This document shows positions 31,685-39,698 of a DNA stretch of 64,000 nt, piece by piece; position 1 is the first letter of the stretch; each line of letters starts with the position of its first letter. The translations under genes and the position numbers were made by a program. This stretch comes from Leucobacter sp042726155 (lineage in GTDB: Bacteria > Actinomycetota > Actinomycetes > Actinomycetales > Microbacteriaceae). The stretch spans positions 992,001 to 1,056,000 of the forward strand of contig NZ_JBHXHV010000001.1 in the NCBI RefSeq assembly GCF_042726155.1, written 5' to 3'. The notes below the pieces were generated by a model. The model had not been told where the DNA came from, ran no database searches, and worked only from the letters and a program-made list of their open reading frames with translations.

Positions 31685-32173
31685 TTATGCGCGCGCTACT
31701 TTCATCGCGTCCTGTACCAAACGTCCCAGCGCCTCCTCGCCAGCGAAGGGGACACTGACCTGATGTTCTTCAACGATCGGAGAAAAGGCGCCGTTGCGTT
31801 CCCGTTCTTTCGGGGTGATATCAACCGCTATGGGAGGTACGTCGGAGTATCGGGCATAGACGGATACTGATTTCGAACCCTTTGTGTAGGCCTTCCAATT
31901 TCGCACTCCCGCCCACCTGAATAGCTCTTCTATCGGGGGACGATTCCGTAGCTCTTCAGCGGAATACTGGTCAAAAGTGGACCGTTCTAACGCTTCGAGG
32001 ATTGCCCCACCCAAGGAGGCGGCATCATCGATCCTCGGTAGTACGGTGGGGAAGCCGTCACTGATCCAGGCCCCGGCGTGCGGTTGGGAATACGTCTCGA
32101 CGAAAACCCGCCCATCAGGCCGGAGCATTACAGAGATGCTGTGGGGGTCTACGGGGAGACTTCCAGCGTCCAT
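31685..32173 (-). CDS. Immunity-family protein, copy 2
   Basis: A 162-residue paralogue (PHSISVMLRPDGRVFVETYSQP, LERSTFDQYS, WAGVRNWKAYTKGSKSVSVYARYS, EALGRLVQDAMKVARA). The ATG at 32173 is chosen because AGGAGG lies 5 nt upstream; this also makes its length equal to copies 1, 3 and 4. It is the most diverged in the middle segment (EELRNRPPIEELFRW), the region most likely to define which toxin it binds. Confidence 0.75.
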   Translation of the reverse strand: MDAGSLPVDPHSISVMLRPDGRVFVETYSQPHAGAWISDGFPTVLPRIDDAASLGGAILEALERSTFDQYSAEELRNRPPIEELFRWAGVRNWKAYTKGSKSVSVYARYSDVPPIAVDITPKERERNGAFSPIVEEHQVSVPFAGEEALGRLVQDAMKVARA

Positions 32174-32190
32174 TGACACCTCCTGTCGTG

Positions 32191-32679
32191 CTATGCGCGT
32201 GCGACCTTCATTGCTTCTTGCACCAAGCGCCCCAGCTCTTCCGCTCCTTCAAATACGACGCCTTCCTGGTGCTCCTCATCAATTGGGGAGTAAGCACCGC
32301 TATTTTCACGTTCGTAAGGCGAAATATCGACGGCTGTAGGAGGCGCCACGGAGTACCGCGAATAGACCGATACTGCTCTTGACCCCTTGGTGTAAGCCTT
32401 CCAGTTCCGCGCCCCGGCCCAGTCCAGGACCTCCTGCACCATTGGATTATCGCGCGGGTCTGGGGCAGGAATGATTCGCCACGAGGAACGCTCGAGGCCG
32501 TCGAGGACTGCCTGCCCGAGAATCTCAGCGTCTTCGATGCTGGGAACAACCGCAGGAATACCGTCCAGTGTCCACGTTCCTTGCACTGGGAGGGAATACA
32601 CCTCGATGAAGACTCTGCCGTCTGGGCGGAGCATTACTGAGACGTTATGAGGGTTTACCGGGAAATTTCTAGTGTCCAT
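32191..32679 (-). CDS. Immunity-family protein, copy 1, overlapping the toxin gene
   Basis: A 162-residue protein whose ATG lies 25 nt inside the 3' end of the toxin gene, behind GAAAGGCG. Overlap of toxin and immunity reading frames is the usual arrangement for a cognate pair, so this copy is the best candidate to neutralise the toxin at 32655. It shares the family blocks PHNVSVMLRPDGRVFIEVYS, LERSSWRIIPAPDPRDNP, WAGARNWKAYTKGSRAVSVYSRYS and EELGRLVQEAMKVARA. Its first 75 residues are nearly identical to truncated copy 5. Confidence 0.8.
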   Translation of the reverse strand: MDTRNFPVNPHNVSVMLRPDGRVFIEVYSLPVQGTWTLDGIPAVVPSIEDAEILGQAVLDGLERSSWRIIPAPDPRDNPMVQEVLDWAGARNWKAYTKGSRAVSVYSRYSVAPPTAVDISPYERENSGAYSPIDEEHQEGVVFEGAEELGRLVQEAMKVARA

Positions 32680-34076
32680 GTGACGCCTTTCTGTCGCGCG
32701 TATTCAGCCATCTCGGCCAGCACCGCCTGCTGCTCGGGCGTCGCGCCACGAGGGATGATGAGCAGGAGCTCCCGTTCACTGATGTCCCCACTCAAGATAT
32801 TTGTGCCGGAGAACTGCTTGCCATTGAAGCCGGCCATTTTGTCAATATAGCCGGTGATTAGGCGGCGGAGTTTGTTCGGGTCCTGGTAGGTCTTCGCCGC
32901 AAGATCTGTGCTCTTGATGCTCGTGGCGACGCCAGTGAGCTGGTCAAACTTATCGATCGTGGGGAAGGATGGAGGGAGGTTGCCGCCATACCGTGCCTCC
33001 AACTCGAACCCGCGCGTGGCAGGACCCAGCGGCCACTTCGAGTCTGCAAGTTTGTTGGCCAGCTCTTTCATCGCTTTCAGCCCCGACGCGACCGGCGCGG
33101 TCTCGGCAACCTTCGGTGTCAGCTTCAATATCCCTTTGAGGCTGTCGCTCACGCCATCGATGACGTGCACCGCGACCAGCTTGCCACCCGAGGAACTTGC
33201 CGCAGCGGACAGTGTTGCAAGGATGCCCTTGACCCGCTGCCACGCGCGGGCAGCAGCCGCTGATTCTGCTGCCTGCATTCCGCCCGCACCAATTCCGCCA
33301 GTCGCAATTCCTACGATTAAGGCACCTGCCTCAATGGCGATCGTCTCCTGAACGAATAACGAGAGTTCCTTTGTAACCTCTCCTCGGACCTTTTCGATCT
33401 GGTCGGCGTGTGACTCCACCGCGTCTCCGATGGCCCGGCATTGCTCTGCGAGAGCGCTGGCCGCTTCTCCAAGCGACCGGCACACGACTCTCGCATGCTC
33501 AAGCTCCGGCGACTGTTGCCCGTCCAGCGCGGACATCCCGTTCCCCACGGAATCCCATAAGCCATCGAGTTTCCCCGCAGCCGTCTTCCATGCCTCGGCT
33601 ACCTGACGCAGCTTGTCGGGATGCCCATCGGGCCAGACCCCACCAAACGGATCAGCGGCCCACTCCCACCCGGCGGGTAGCTCGAAGATGCCCCCACCCT
33701 GGAGGGATACCATCGCGATACTTTGTGCTGTTCCTGGCTGGTATGTCCGTGTATCGACAACATCGTCACCGTCAATGTTGGAATGTGCGTCAGCACGCGC
33801 ATGGTTGTAACCCGATTGCTGCAGCAGGGACGCGACCGTCATACCCGCGCCAGCAAGTTCGCTCATCGTCTGAGCCGTGGCCCGCGCCCCCTGGTCATAC
33901 GAACTAGCGAACTCGATGCTCGCTGAGTCGTTTCCCGAACAACCCCCAATTTCCGCGAGCGAGCCCTGCAGCGCTGCGAGTAAAGACCCGGCTGCGTGCG
34001 TGAAATCATCACCGAACACGCGCGACGCCGACTGGTAGGCGTCAGGGTCAACCGAGATCGTCAAGCCCCACCCCAC
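32655..34076 (-). CDS. Polymorphic toxin: WXG-type N terminus with a CdiA_C-like nuclease C terminus
   Basis: A 473-residue protein. The N-terminal part (about 1-220) is helical and rich in Ala, Gln and Ser, like the ESX-export regions of actinobacterial WXG-type toxins (FADDFTHAAGSLLAALQGSL-like helices, SGYNHARADAHSN). A Gly/Ala-rich hydrophobic segment (near 265-290) precedes a helical spacer. The C-terminal 115 residues resemble the CdiA_C endonuclease-type toxin domain: FPTIDKFDQLTGVATSIKS, then a Tyr-containing helix, and LLLIIPRGATPEQQAVLAEM followed by ARQKGVTW. Such domains degrade nucleic acid in rival cells. Two WXG100-type genes lie upstream and immunity genes downstream. Start is GTG 34076 or TTG 34064 overlapping the previous stop. 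Secretion would need a type VII apparatus encoded elsewhere. Confidence 0.8.
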   Translation of the reverse strand: MGWGLTISVDPDAYQSASRVFGDDFTHAAGSLLAALQGSLAEIGGCSGNDSASIEFASSYDQGARATAQTMSELAGAGMTVASLLQQSGYNHARADAHSNIDGDDVVDTRTYQPGTAQSIAMVSLQGGGIFELPAGWEWAADPFGGVWPDGHPDKLRQVAEAWKTAAGKLDGLWDSVGNGMSALDGQQSPELEHARVVCRSLGEAASALAEQCRAIGDAVESHADQIEKVRGEVTKELSLFVQETIAIEAGALIVGIATGGIGAGGMQAAESAAAARAWQRVKGILATLSAAASSSGGKLVAVHVIDGVSDSLKGILKLTPKVAETAPVASGLKAMKELANKLADSKWPLGPATRGFELEARYGGNLPPSFPTIDKFDQLTGVATSIKSTDLAAKTYQDPNKLRRLITGYIDKMAGFNGKQFSGTNILSGDISERELLLIIPRGATPEQQAVLAEMAEYARQKGVTWTLEISR

Positions 34077-34348
34077 ATTGACACGTTCGCCGCAGCTGCC
34101 GCCGCATAGTTCTCGTCCGCGCTGCGCAATACCTGCCGAATCTCTGCAAGTGCAGCTGACATCTGCTCCGCACGTGCACGCCACTCGCTGTGTCGATCTG
34201 CGTGTGCCGACGCCGTCTCGCCTTCCCAGGTGCCGTGCAAACGATGAGAAGCGTTGTCGGCATCTTCAATGGCGTCGACAAGTTGCGTTGTCACTTGTTC
34301 CAAAGCGACTGCGAGGAGTTCGAGTTCGCCGGGCTTGACGGTATACAC
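34061..34348 (-). CDS. WXG100-family protein (secretion partner)
   Basis: A 95-residue helical hairpin protein of the WXG100/ESAT-6 kind: two helices joined by the turn GTWEGETASAHADRH, where Trp-Glu-Gly is the WXG motif. It ends with the Trp-containing MWGGA. Such small proteins form heterodimers with the toxin N terminus or with each other and carry it through the type VII (ESX) system. Its stop overlaps the toxin start, and its start is 1 nt after the second WXG protein gene, so the three are coupled. Confidence 0.82.
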   Translation of the reverse strand: MYTVKPGELELLAVALEQVTTQLVDAIEDADNASHRLHGTWEGETASAHADRHSEWRARAEQMSAALAEIRQVLRSADENYAAAAAANVSMWGGA

Positions 34349-34349
34349 G

Positions 34350-34727
34350 TTAGTTACCGCCCATGAGTCGGTGTAGTCCCGCGATTACTTGAGGGCGCGA
34401 AGTTTCGGGCGCTGGGAGGATGGAAAGTTCAGCCTCGAGCTGGCGGATCATTTCCATGTGACCGTCTTCGACCGCGCGCACATCGGTGGCCGTTTCCTGA
34501 ATCCCTTCGACCAGACGATGCAACTCAGCGGCCCCCGCGGTGGCCGCTGACTGCCAACGCTCAAACGCGGAGCGGAACGCGGATGCAGACACCCCAGACC
34601 ATCCATTTGCGAGTAGATCCTCCACGCGCCGCCCCGCATCGGCAATGCCAGCGTCGACGTTCTGCGCGACCAAGCCCAGACGGCCACCCTCAACCGCCAG
34701 CGCAACGGAATCGGCGCGGATGGTCAT
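34350..34727 (-). CDS. WXG100-family protein (first gene of the toxin operon)
   Basis: A 125-residue protein, two long helices with the turn ANGWSGVSASAFRSAFERWQ, where Trp-Ser-Gly is the WXG motif. A C-terminal extension (SILPAPETSRPQVIAGLHRLMGG) may hold the export signal. It is the first gene of the minus-strand operon 34727-30292. It pairs naturally with the 95-residue WXG protein as a chaperone or co-secreted partner of the toxin. The promoter must lie in the low-GC region just upstream (34728-34800). Confidence 0.82.
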   Translation of the reverse strand: MTIRADSVALAVEGGRLGLVAQNVDAGIADAGRRVEDLLANGWSGVSASAFRSAFERWQSAATAGAAELHRLVEGIQETATDVRAVEDGHMEMIRQLEAELSILPAPETSRPQVIAGLHRLMGGN

Positions 34728-35401
34728 GACGGGAGCATACCGTATTGCAAGTTTGTTGCATTACTGGACTTGGCTAACTTGGGTTCCGACGCTGTCAAAG
34801 CCGCAGTTGCCCCTGCAAATGTCATAGTCCGTTGGCTTATCTACGAAGAATCACGCACCGCGCTTGGAACGCTCGGGAATTCGTTTTACAATGACCAGTT
34901 GACACAATGGGTTCCGTGAGGTGCGTAACCAGTTCGTAGCCGGTCTGCGATTTGAACGCAGCGCTCATACTCCTCGATGCTGGGCTGAATACCTCGATCC
35001 GGGCAACGTAGAGATGACCTACTGGTACGCCAGCTTGCCGAGCAATTTGCGTCGGACGAGAAGCAGCACGCGCTGCGTCGTTTGAGGAACTTCGGAATTC
35101 AGAGGGAAGATTGAGGTGCCCACGGAGGGACTATTTGCGCGACCTCTTAAACGCGCTGTCCGCATTGCGGCGCTGGCCTATCATGCTGGCCAAAGAGATG
35201 TTCTTCTTGCGGATGGAGTCGATTGCTAGATCGTGTCGTGCGCTCGGGCCAGCGAATGACACAGCACTCCAGGCTAGCTTTGTCTTGTACTTGAAACTGT
35301 CAGGGAACCAAGTGCAATAGTCGTGAAGAGACTTTGGTTTGCACTTCGCTGCGGTCCACCTGGTGCTCAGCCGCTGATTCCAAGACTTGATCGGAGCCGT
35401 T
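34728..35401. other. Gene-poor, decayed stretch beside the toxin island
   Basis: About 670 bases without a supportable gene and of lower GC than the flanks. Short plus-strand frames with coding-like composition are interrupted by stops and frame changes: one near 34745-34919 ending YNDQLTQWVP, one near 35020-35105 (RQLAEQFASDEKQHALRR) and one near 35114-35225. They may be remnants of genes broken when the toxin island inserted or recombined. No transposase or inverted terminal repeats are recognisable. It must also hold the promoter of the toxin operon. Confidence 0.5.
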
Positions 35402-36172
35402 ATGACCGTCGTTCGTCAAGATCTCGGAGTCAATTTCCCGGGGGTTGGAGAGACTCCGCTGCGCTCAGGGAAGAGCCCGGCCCAGCTCTATCTCGCGCCG
35501 GCGCTGCTAATCGCGGCCATGCTCGTGGGAATCCTGCTCTCCTTCCAGTCCCACGACCTGAGCTATCGGCTGCAGATCGTGGGCCTCAGCTTGGCTCTCG
35601 GATGTTTGGGGGCGGCGCTTCTGGCATGGGAGCTTTCGGTCTCCGTCGGAGTGGTGCGACTCGTGAACCAGTCACCGTCGCTCCGTTTCACCTACGCCCC
35701 GAGCCTTGATCTGCTCTATCCGCTTGCTGCCGCGATCATGGTGCTTCCCGCGATCCTCGCGCTAATTGCTCGGCTCCGCGGTGAAGCCGTGGCGGATATC
35801 GGGTTTGGCCGAAGAACCGTCGAAGTCCTCGGGATACTCGGCGTCGTGCTCTTAGCGCAACAGCTGTGGGCTCTGCGTGCTCCACGTGGCCTCGAGCTCA
35901 CATCCGAAGGTGTGCGAGGTGTTCGCGGAGCGGGGCGTATCGTGCTCAGCTGGGACGATCTCGGTGCGGCTTCCGCGATGAGTACACGGACCGGCGCGAA
36001 ACTCGGTCTGCGCGTCACAAGCGGTGAGACTTATATCCTCCCGCGGCGGCTGATCGGTTCCGACCCGGATGCCGTCGCAGCGATTATCAACTACTACCTC
36101 CGGCATCCGGCGGACCGCCACCACCTCGCCCAACCCGAGTTTGCGATTCGACTCGTGGCACAGGGCTCGTAG
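35402..36172 (+). CDS. Membrane protein with a C-terminal PH-like cytosolic domain
   Basis: A 256-residue protein. Four membrane segments are visible (about 30-50, 60-82, 100-125 and 140-160), then a soluble domain of about 95 residues (RGLELTSEGVRGVRGAGRIVLSWDDLGAASAMS, then LGLRVTSGETYILPRRLIGSDPDAVAAIINYYL) that has the strand-strand-helix pattern of bacterial PH-like domains. ATG at 35402 follows GGAG at 5 nt. No operon partner: the next gene is convergent. Function unknown; it could be a host-envelope protein unrelated to the island beside it. Confidence 0.7.
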   Translation: MTVVRQDLGVNFPGVGETPLRSGKSPAQLYLAPALLIAAMLVGILLSFQSHDLSYRLQIVGLSLALGCLGAALLAWELSVSVGVVRLVNQSPSLRFTYAPSLDLLYPLAAAIMVLPAILALIARLRGEAVADIGFGRRTVEVLGILGVVLLAQQLWALRAPRGLELTSEGVRGVRGAGRIVLSWDDLGAASAMSTRTGAKLGLRVTSGETYILPRRLIGSDPDAVAAIINYYLRHPADRHHLAQPEFAIRLVAQGS

Positions 36173-36193
36173 CTCGGCGATGCCCTACGTGCG

Positions 36194-37780
36194 CTAGCGG
36201 GTCTTTCCCGAGATGATGCGCTGCGCGACGAGGTGACCGGAGCCGGCACCGAGTCCTGGGCCGGGGTGGGTGGCCGCGCCGATGTGCCAGACCCCGCCTA
36301 CGGTGGTGCGGTGGCCCGCGGCTCCGGGGAACGGGCGCCAGCGCAGATTCTGGTCGAGTTCGGCCGAACCCGCGTAGGGGTCGCCGTGAATGGCGTTCGG
36401 GTTCGCGGCTTCGAGGTCGGTCGGCGCGATGATGTCGGTGGCGAGCACCGTCTCGCGCGTGCCGGGGGCGAAGGTTTCGAGCCGGTCGAGTACGCGGTCG
36501 ACGTAGTGTTTGCGCAGGTCGTCGTTCGCCCAGCCGCCGCTCGTGTCGATCGTGCCGGCAGCATCGCCGATGGGCGCGTACGGCACCTCTTGGAGCTGCA
36601 GCCAGAGCGTCGCCTTGCCCTCGGGGGCGCGGCTCGGATCAATGATGCTCTGCTGGCCGACCACCACCGTCGGCAGCGCCGGGAGTAGGCCCGCCTCCGC
36701 CTGTGCGCACGCGACTCCCGTGCTGCCCGAGCCGTCACTGAGGTGCACGAGCGGCACCTCCCTGAGCGCCTCGTCATCCCACTGCACCGGGCGATCAAGC
36801 GCAAAGTGCAGCTGCATCGCAGCGCGGCCGGGGCGGTAGCGTGCGGCGCTGGCGCGCTGAGCCGACACGGCGCTCGACGACTTCAGCAACGTCCCGTAGA
36901 GCGCGCCGGGCGACACGCTCGCGAGCACGGTGTCTGCGGGAATGACGCCCGACGAGGTGCGCACGCCTGTGGTCTTGCCACCGGCGACGAGAATCTCCTC
37001 GACCTCCTCGCCGGTACGAATCTCGACACCCGAGTCGCGCAGCAGTCGCTCAAACGCCGTCAGAAACTCGCCAACGCCGCCGGTGACAACCGGCAGCCCG
37101 AACTGGTGCATGGCCGCGGCAAACACCGGGATCATCATGCCGCCCGTCGCGTGGTCGGGGCCGAGCCCCGAGTGGAGGCCCCACGGGGTCCACAGCGCGT
37201 CGACCTCCCACCCGTCAAAGCCTCGACGCAGGTAGCTGCGCGCGCTCGTCAGCGAGTCGCGCACGAGCGACTCGAGCCCGGCGCCTTTGAGCGATCGCAG
37301 CGCCTGCCAGCCGAGCTTGCCCAAGACCTTCGTCGAGCCGAGCTCGGCGCCGAGCGCGCCGAAGATGAACGGTGCGCGCGGGCCGAACTCGTCGAGCATG
37401 CCGAGGTACGCGTCGCGATCCGACTGCAGCGCGAATCCCTCGGCCGTGCGCTTCGGGTCTCGGTGCGCGATCACCGTGCGCCGCTCGCCCGCGACATCGG
37501 CCGTGCTCGCGGTCACAGCGCCGTCGCTGTTGCTGTAGCTCAGGCCGCGCGCCGCCAACTCGGGTCCGAGTTCGCCGTAGGCCGCGCTCGACACAAACAG
37601 CGGGTGCCATGAGGAGTACGTGTCGTGGAGGAAGCCGGGGAGGGTGCGCTCGGCATCGGCGGCGATGAAGCCGCCGATGCGATCCGCCCGCTCGACGAGC
37701 ACCGTCGAAACACCCGAGCGAGCGAGTTCGGCGGCCGCGACCATGCCATTGATGCCGCTTCCAATCACAACTGTGGTCAT
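36194..37780 (-). CDS. FAD-dependent oxidoreductase of the phytoene-desaturase (CrtI/PNDRD) family
   Basis: A 528-residue flavoprotein: dinucleotide-binding motif VIGSGINGMVAAAELARSGVSTVLVERADRIGG at the N terminus, VTGGVGEFLTAFERLLRDSGVEI (the CrtI-like VxGG segment), and a C-terminal FAD-binding stretch VGGVWHIGAATHPGPGLGAGSG. Such enzymes oxidise or isomerise carbon-carbon bonds; many are not carotenoid enzymes. It is the last gene of the minus-strand set SDR, StyA-like oxygenase, flavin reductase and this protein; its start overlaps the flavin reductase stop (ATGA). In this context it may oxidise an indoxyl- or oxindole-type intermediate, but no specific reaction can be assigned. Confidence 0.87.
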   Translation of the reverse strand: MTTVVIGSGINGMVAAAELARSGVSTVLVERADRIGGFIAADAERTLPGFLHDTYSSWHPLFVSSAAYGELGPELAARGLSYSNSDGAVTASTADVAGERRTVIAHRDPKRTAEGFALQSDRDAYLGMLDEFGPRAPFIFGALGAELGSTKVLGKLGWQALRSLKGAGLESLVRDSLTSARSYLRRGFDGWEVDALWTPWGLHSGLGPDHATGGMMIPVFAAAMHQFGLPVVTGGVGEFLTAFERLLRDSGVEIRTGEEVEEILVAGGKTTGVRTSSGVIPADTVLASVSPGALYGTLLKSSSAVSAQRASAARYRPGRAAMQLHFALDRPVQWDDEALREVPLVHLSDGSGSTGVACAQAEAGLLPALPTVVVGQQSIIDPSRAPEGKATLWLQLQEVPYAPIGDAAGTIDTSGGWANDDLRKHYVDRVLDRLETFAPGTRETVLATDIIAPTDLEAANPNAIHGDPYAGSAELDQNLRWRPFPGAAGHRTTVGGVWHIGAATHPGPGLGAGSGHLVAQRIISGKTR

Positions 37781-38349
37781 GCGTCCTCCGAGGTGTGGGT
37801 TGTGGTGCCATGGTAGCTGCCGCCGTGGAATACGAGCGGCTTAGCTTGCGCATGCGCGTAGCGACGAATCTGACCGACGTAGATCACGTGGTCCCCGGCC
37901 TCGTGCCGCGCCACGGTCTCGCACTCGAACGTCGCGAGAGTGCCCTCGAGTACGGGAATGCCGGCGATGCCCTCGCGCACCGCGACACCGTCGAATTTGT
38001 CGGTCGATCCGGTCGCGAACTTGCCCGAGAGACCGTGCTGGTTGCTCGCGAGCACGTTGATCGCGAAGTGCGTCGCCGTCTCGAATGCCGGGAGGCTGCG
38101 CAGATGACGGCCCGGGCACCACAGCACCAGCGGCGGATCCATCGAGAGCGACGTAAACGAGTTGGCGGTGACGCCGATGCGCTCGCCGTCGGGGGTGACC
38201 GTGGTGACGACCGTGACACCGGTCGCAAACTGGCCGAAGGCGGCGCGCAGATCGCGGGGGTCAAAGTCAGCGGTGTCGACATCGATACTCATCTGGGATC
38301 CCTCCGCGAGTGCAGTTGTGGTGGCCTGAGAGATGATGGTGCGAGACAT
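37777..38349 (-). CDS. Flavin reductase family protein (StyB/HpaC type)
   Basis: A 190-residue flavin reductase: RDLRAAFGQFATGVTVVTTVTPDGERIGVTANSFTSLSMDPPLVLWCPG is the classical N-terminal pattern, followed by FAINVLASNQHGLSGKFA and HVIYVGQIRRYAH. It reduces FAD/FMN with NADH and supplies the StyA-like oxygenase encoded 30 nt upstream. Two Met codons have ribosome-binding sites (38349 behind GGAG, and 38292 behind GGAGGG); the second gives the usual family length. It overlaps the CrtI-like gene by 4 nt. Confidence 0.9.
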   Translation of the reverse strand: MSRTIISQATTTALAEGSQMSIDVDTADFDPRDLRAAFGQFATGVTVVTTVTPDGERIGVTANSFTSLSMDPPLVLWCPGRHLRSLPAFETATHFAINVLASNQHGLSGKFATGSTDKFDGVAVREGIAGIPVLEGTLATFECETVARHEAGDHVIYVGQIRRYAHAQAKPLVFHGGSYHGTTTHTSEDA

Positions 38350-38379
38350 GTTCTACTCCGTTTCCGAGGCGTCGCCGAC

Positions 38380-39630
38380 TTACGCCGCGACGCTTTCAGA
38401 TCGTGCTGAGACGGCGGCGAGGTAGCGCTCGGCGCCTTCGGGGGTGAGGAAGTAGTCGCCAAAGTCGACGGGATCGGTGAATCCGTTGGCGAAGCGGTGC
38501 GCGATCTCGGGGTGCTCGGCACCGGCCGCGAGCAGCTGCAGCACGTGCGGCGGGGGCGGCATGAGGAGCGCGTTGGTCCAGTCGGCGACCGGCTTGATGC
38601 GGGCCCAGAAGCGCTCGAACGCATTCTGCTGGAAGGCGCGATCGTAGGGCAGCTGCTCGTGGTCGAGGATCGTGTCGAGGTAGCTCTGCGCGCACTTCGA
38701 GGCGTTGTTCGAGCCCTGGCCCGTAATCGGGTCGTTCAGCACGACGACGTCAGCCATGCCGAGCACTGTGCGGCCCGAGGGCAGCGTCATGACCGGGTGG
38801 CGCACGGTCGGCGCGAAGCGGCCCTGCAGTACGCCCAGGTCGTCGGTCAGTGACACGTTGGTTGCGCGTTCCGCCTCCCAGGGCAGGTACTCGCGCAGGA
38901 AGTCGAGCGAAGCATCGAGGTGCTGCTCGGGTGTGAGCCCCTGCCAGCGATCGAGCGGGCCGCCGGGAACACCCTCGAACACGAAAATGTGGCAGTCGCC
39001 GCTGATCGTTGCGGCCGGGAAGACGAAGAACTCGCCGACACCGGGAATCAGGTTGAAGCTGACCCGAGAGAACTCGGGCGTCGGCTCGAAGCCGTGTACG
39101 TAGGTGAGCGCGAGCGCGCGCTGCGGCTCAGCGAACGTGCTGCGCTCGGCGTCGCGCTCGAAGCCGCGCGCGATCTCGCCCTTACCGGCGGCGACGATCA
39201 CGAGCTCGGAGTCGAGCGTGTACCGCTCGAGCGCCGCGACATCGGCCTCCTCGTAGACGACCTCGCCGCCGTTCTGCACGAACAGCTCGATGAGGGCCGG
39301 AAACTTGATGCGCTGATCGATCGCGTAGGCGGGAGCGTCGAGGCGACCGGCCCAGCTAAAGAGCTTCTCGCCGGGCTGCTCGGGGTGGGGAACCGTGAAG
39401 CCGATGCCCTCGACCGCTGGCGCGTCCGGCCACAGGTCGACGCCGACTGAGCGCTCATACTCCAGCGCCTTGGAGAACATGCACTGGCTCGAAGCGACTC
39501 GGCCAGCCCGGATCTGCTCGGGGGTGCGGTCTGAGATGAGGCGCACGTGGAAGCCGTGCATGAGCAGCCCGAGGCCGAGCTGAATGCCCGACTGGCCCGC
39601 GCCGACGATGGTGATGTGACGTTGCGACAT
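38380..39630 (-). CDS. Styrene/indole monooxygenase-like FAD oxygenase (StyA family)
   Basis: A 416-residue group E flavoprotein monooxygenase. Matches to StyA: HITIVGAGQSGIQLGLGLLMHGFHVRLISDR at the N terminus, FAEPQRALALTYVHGFE (StyA has FEKPQRAL), LGMADVVVLNDPITGQGSNNASK (the FAD-binding segment) and the RWTNF-like PVADWTNALL region. Length equals StyA. These enzymes take reduced FAD from a separate reductase and epoxidise styrene or indole; close relatives in indole degradation gene clusters (iif-type) convert indole to 3-hydroxyoxindole. GAAAGG precedes the ATG. The flavin reductase is encoded next, and an SDR gene precedes it by 68 nt. Indole is a plausible but unproven substrate. Confidence 0.9.
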   Translation of the reverse strand: MSQRHITIVGAGQSGIQLGLGLLMHGFHVRLISDRTPEQIRAGRVASSQCMFSKALEYERSVGVDLWPDAPAVEGIGFTVPHPEQPGEKLFSWAGRLDAPAYAIDQRIKFPALIELFVQNGGEVVYEEADVAALERYTLDSELVIVAAGKGEIARGFERDAERSTFAEPQRALALTYVHGFEPTPEFSRVSFNLIPGVGEFFVFPAATISGDCHIFVFEGVPGGPLDRWQGLTPEQHLDASLDFLREYLPWEAERATNVSLTDDLGVLQGRFAPTVRHPVMTLPSGRTVLGMADVVVLNDPITGQGSNNASKCAQSYLDTILDHEQLPYDRAFQQNAFERFWARIKPVADWTNALLMPPPPHVLQLLAAGAEHPEIAHRFANGFTDPVDFGDYFLTPEGAERYLAAVSARSESVAA

Positions 39631-39698
39631 GGAGTGCCTTTCGTGAAGAACTTCGTGTGGAGGGGCGGCTGCACTGCCGCCCGCGAGAGTGCGATGGG

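Noticed and set aside
35111..35320. A 69-codon plus-strand ORF in the gene-poor stretch
   Set aside because: No motif, no ribosome-binding site and mixed composition; treated as part of the decayed region.
34728..35401. Possible insertion sequence beside the toxin island
   Set aside because: No transposase motif, no terminal inverted repeats and no target-site duplication could be found by eye.
36194..37780. Carotenoid biosynthesis (phytoene desaturase) reading of the CrtI-like gene
   Set aside because: No crtB, crtE or other carotenoid gene is near, and it is translationally coupled to a flavin reductase in a monooxygenase operon, so a catabolic role is more likely.
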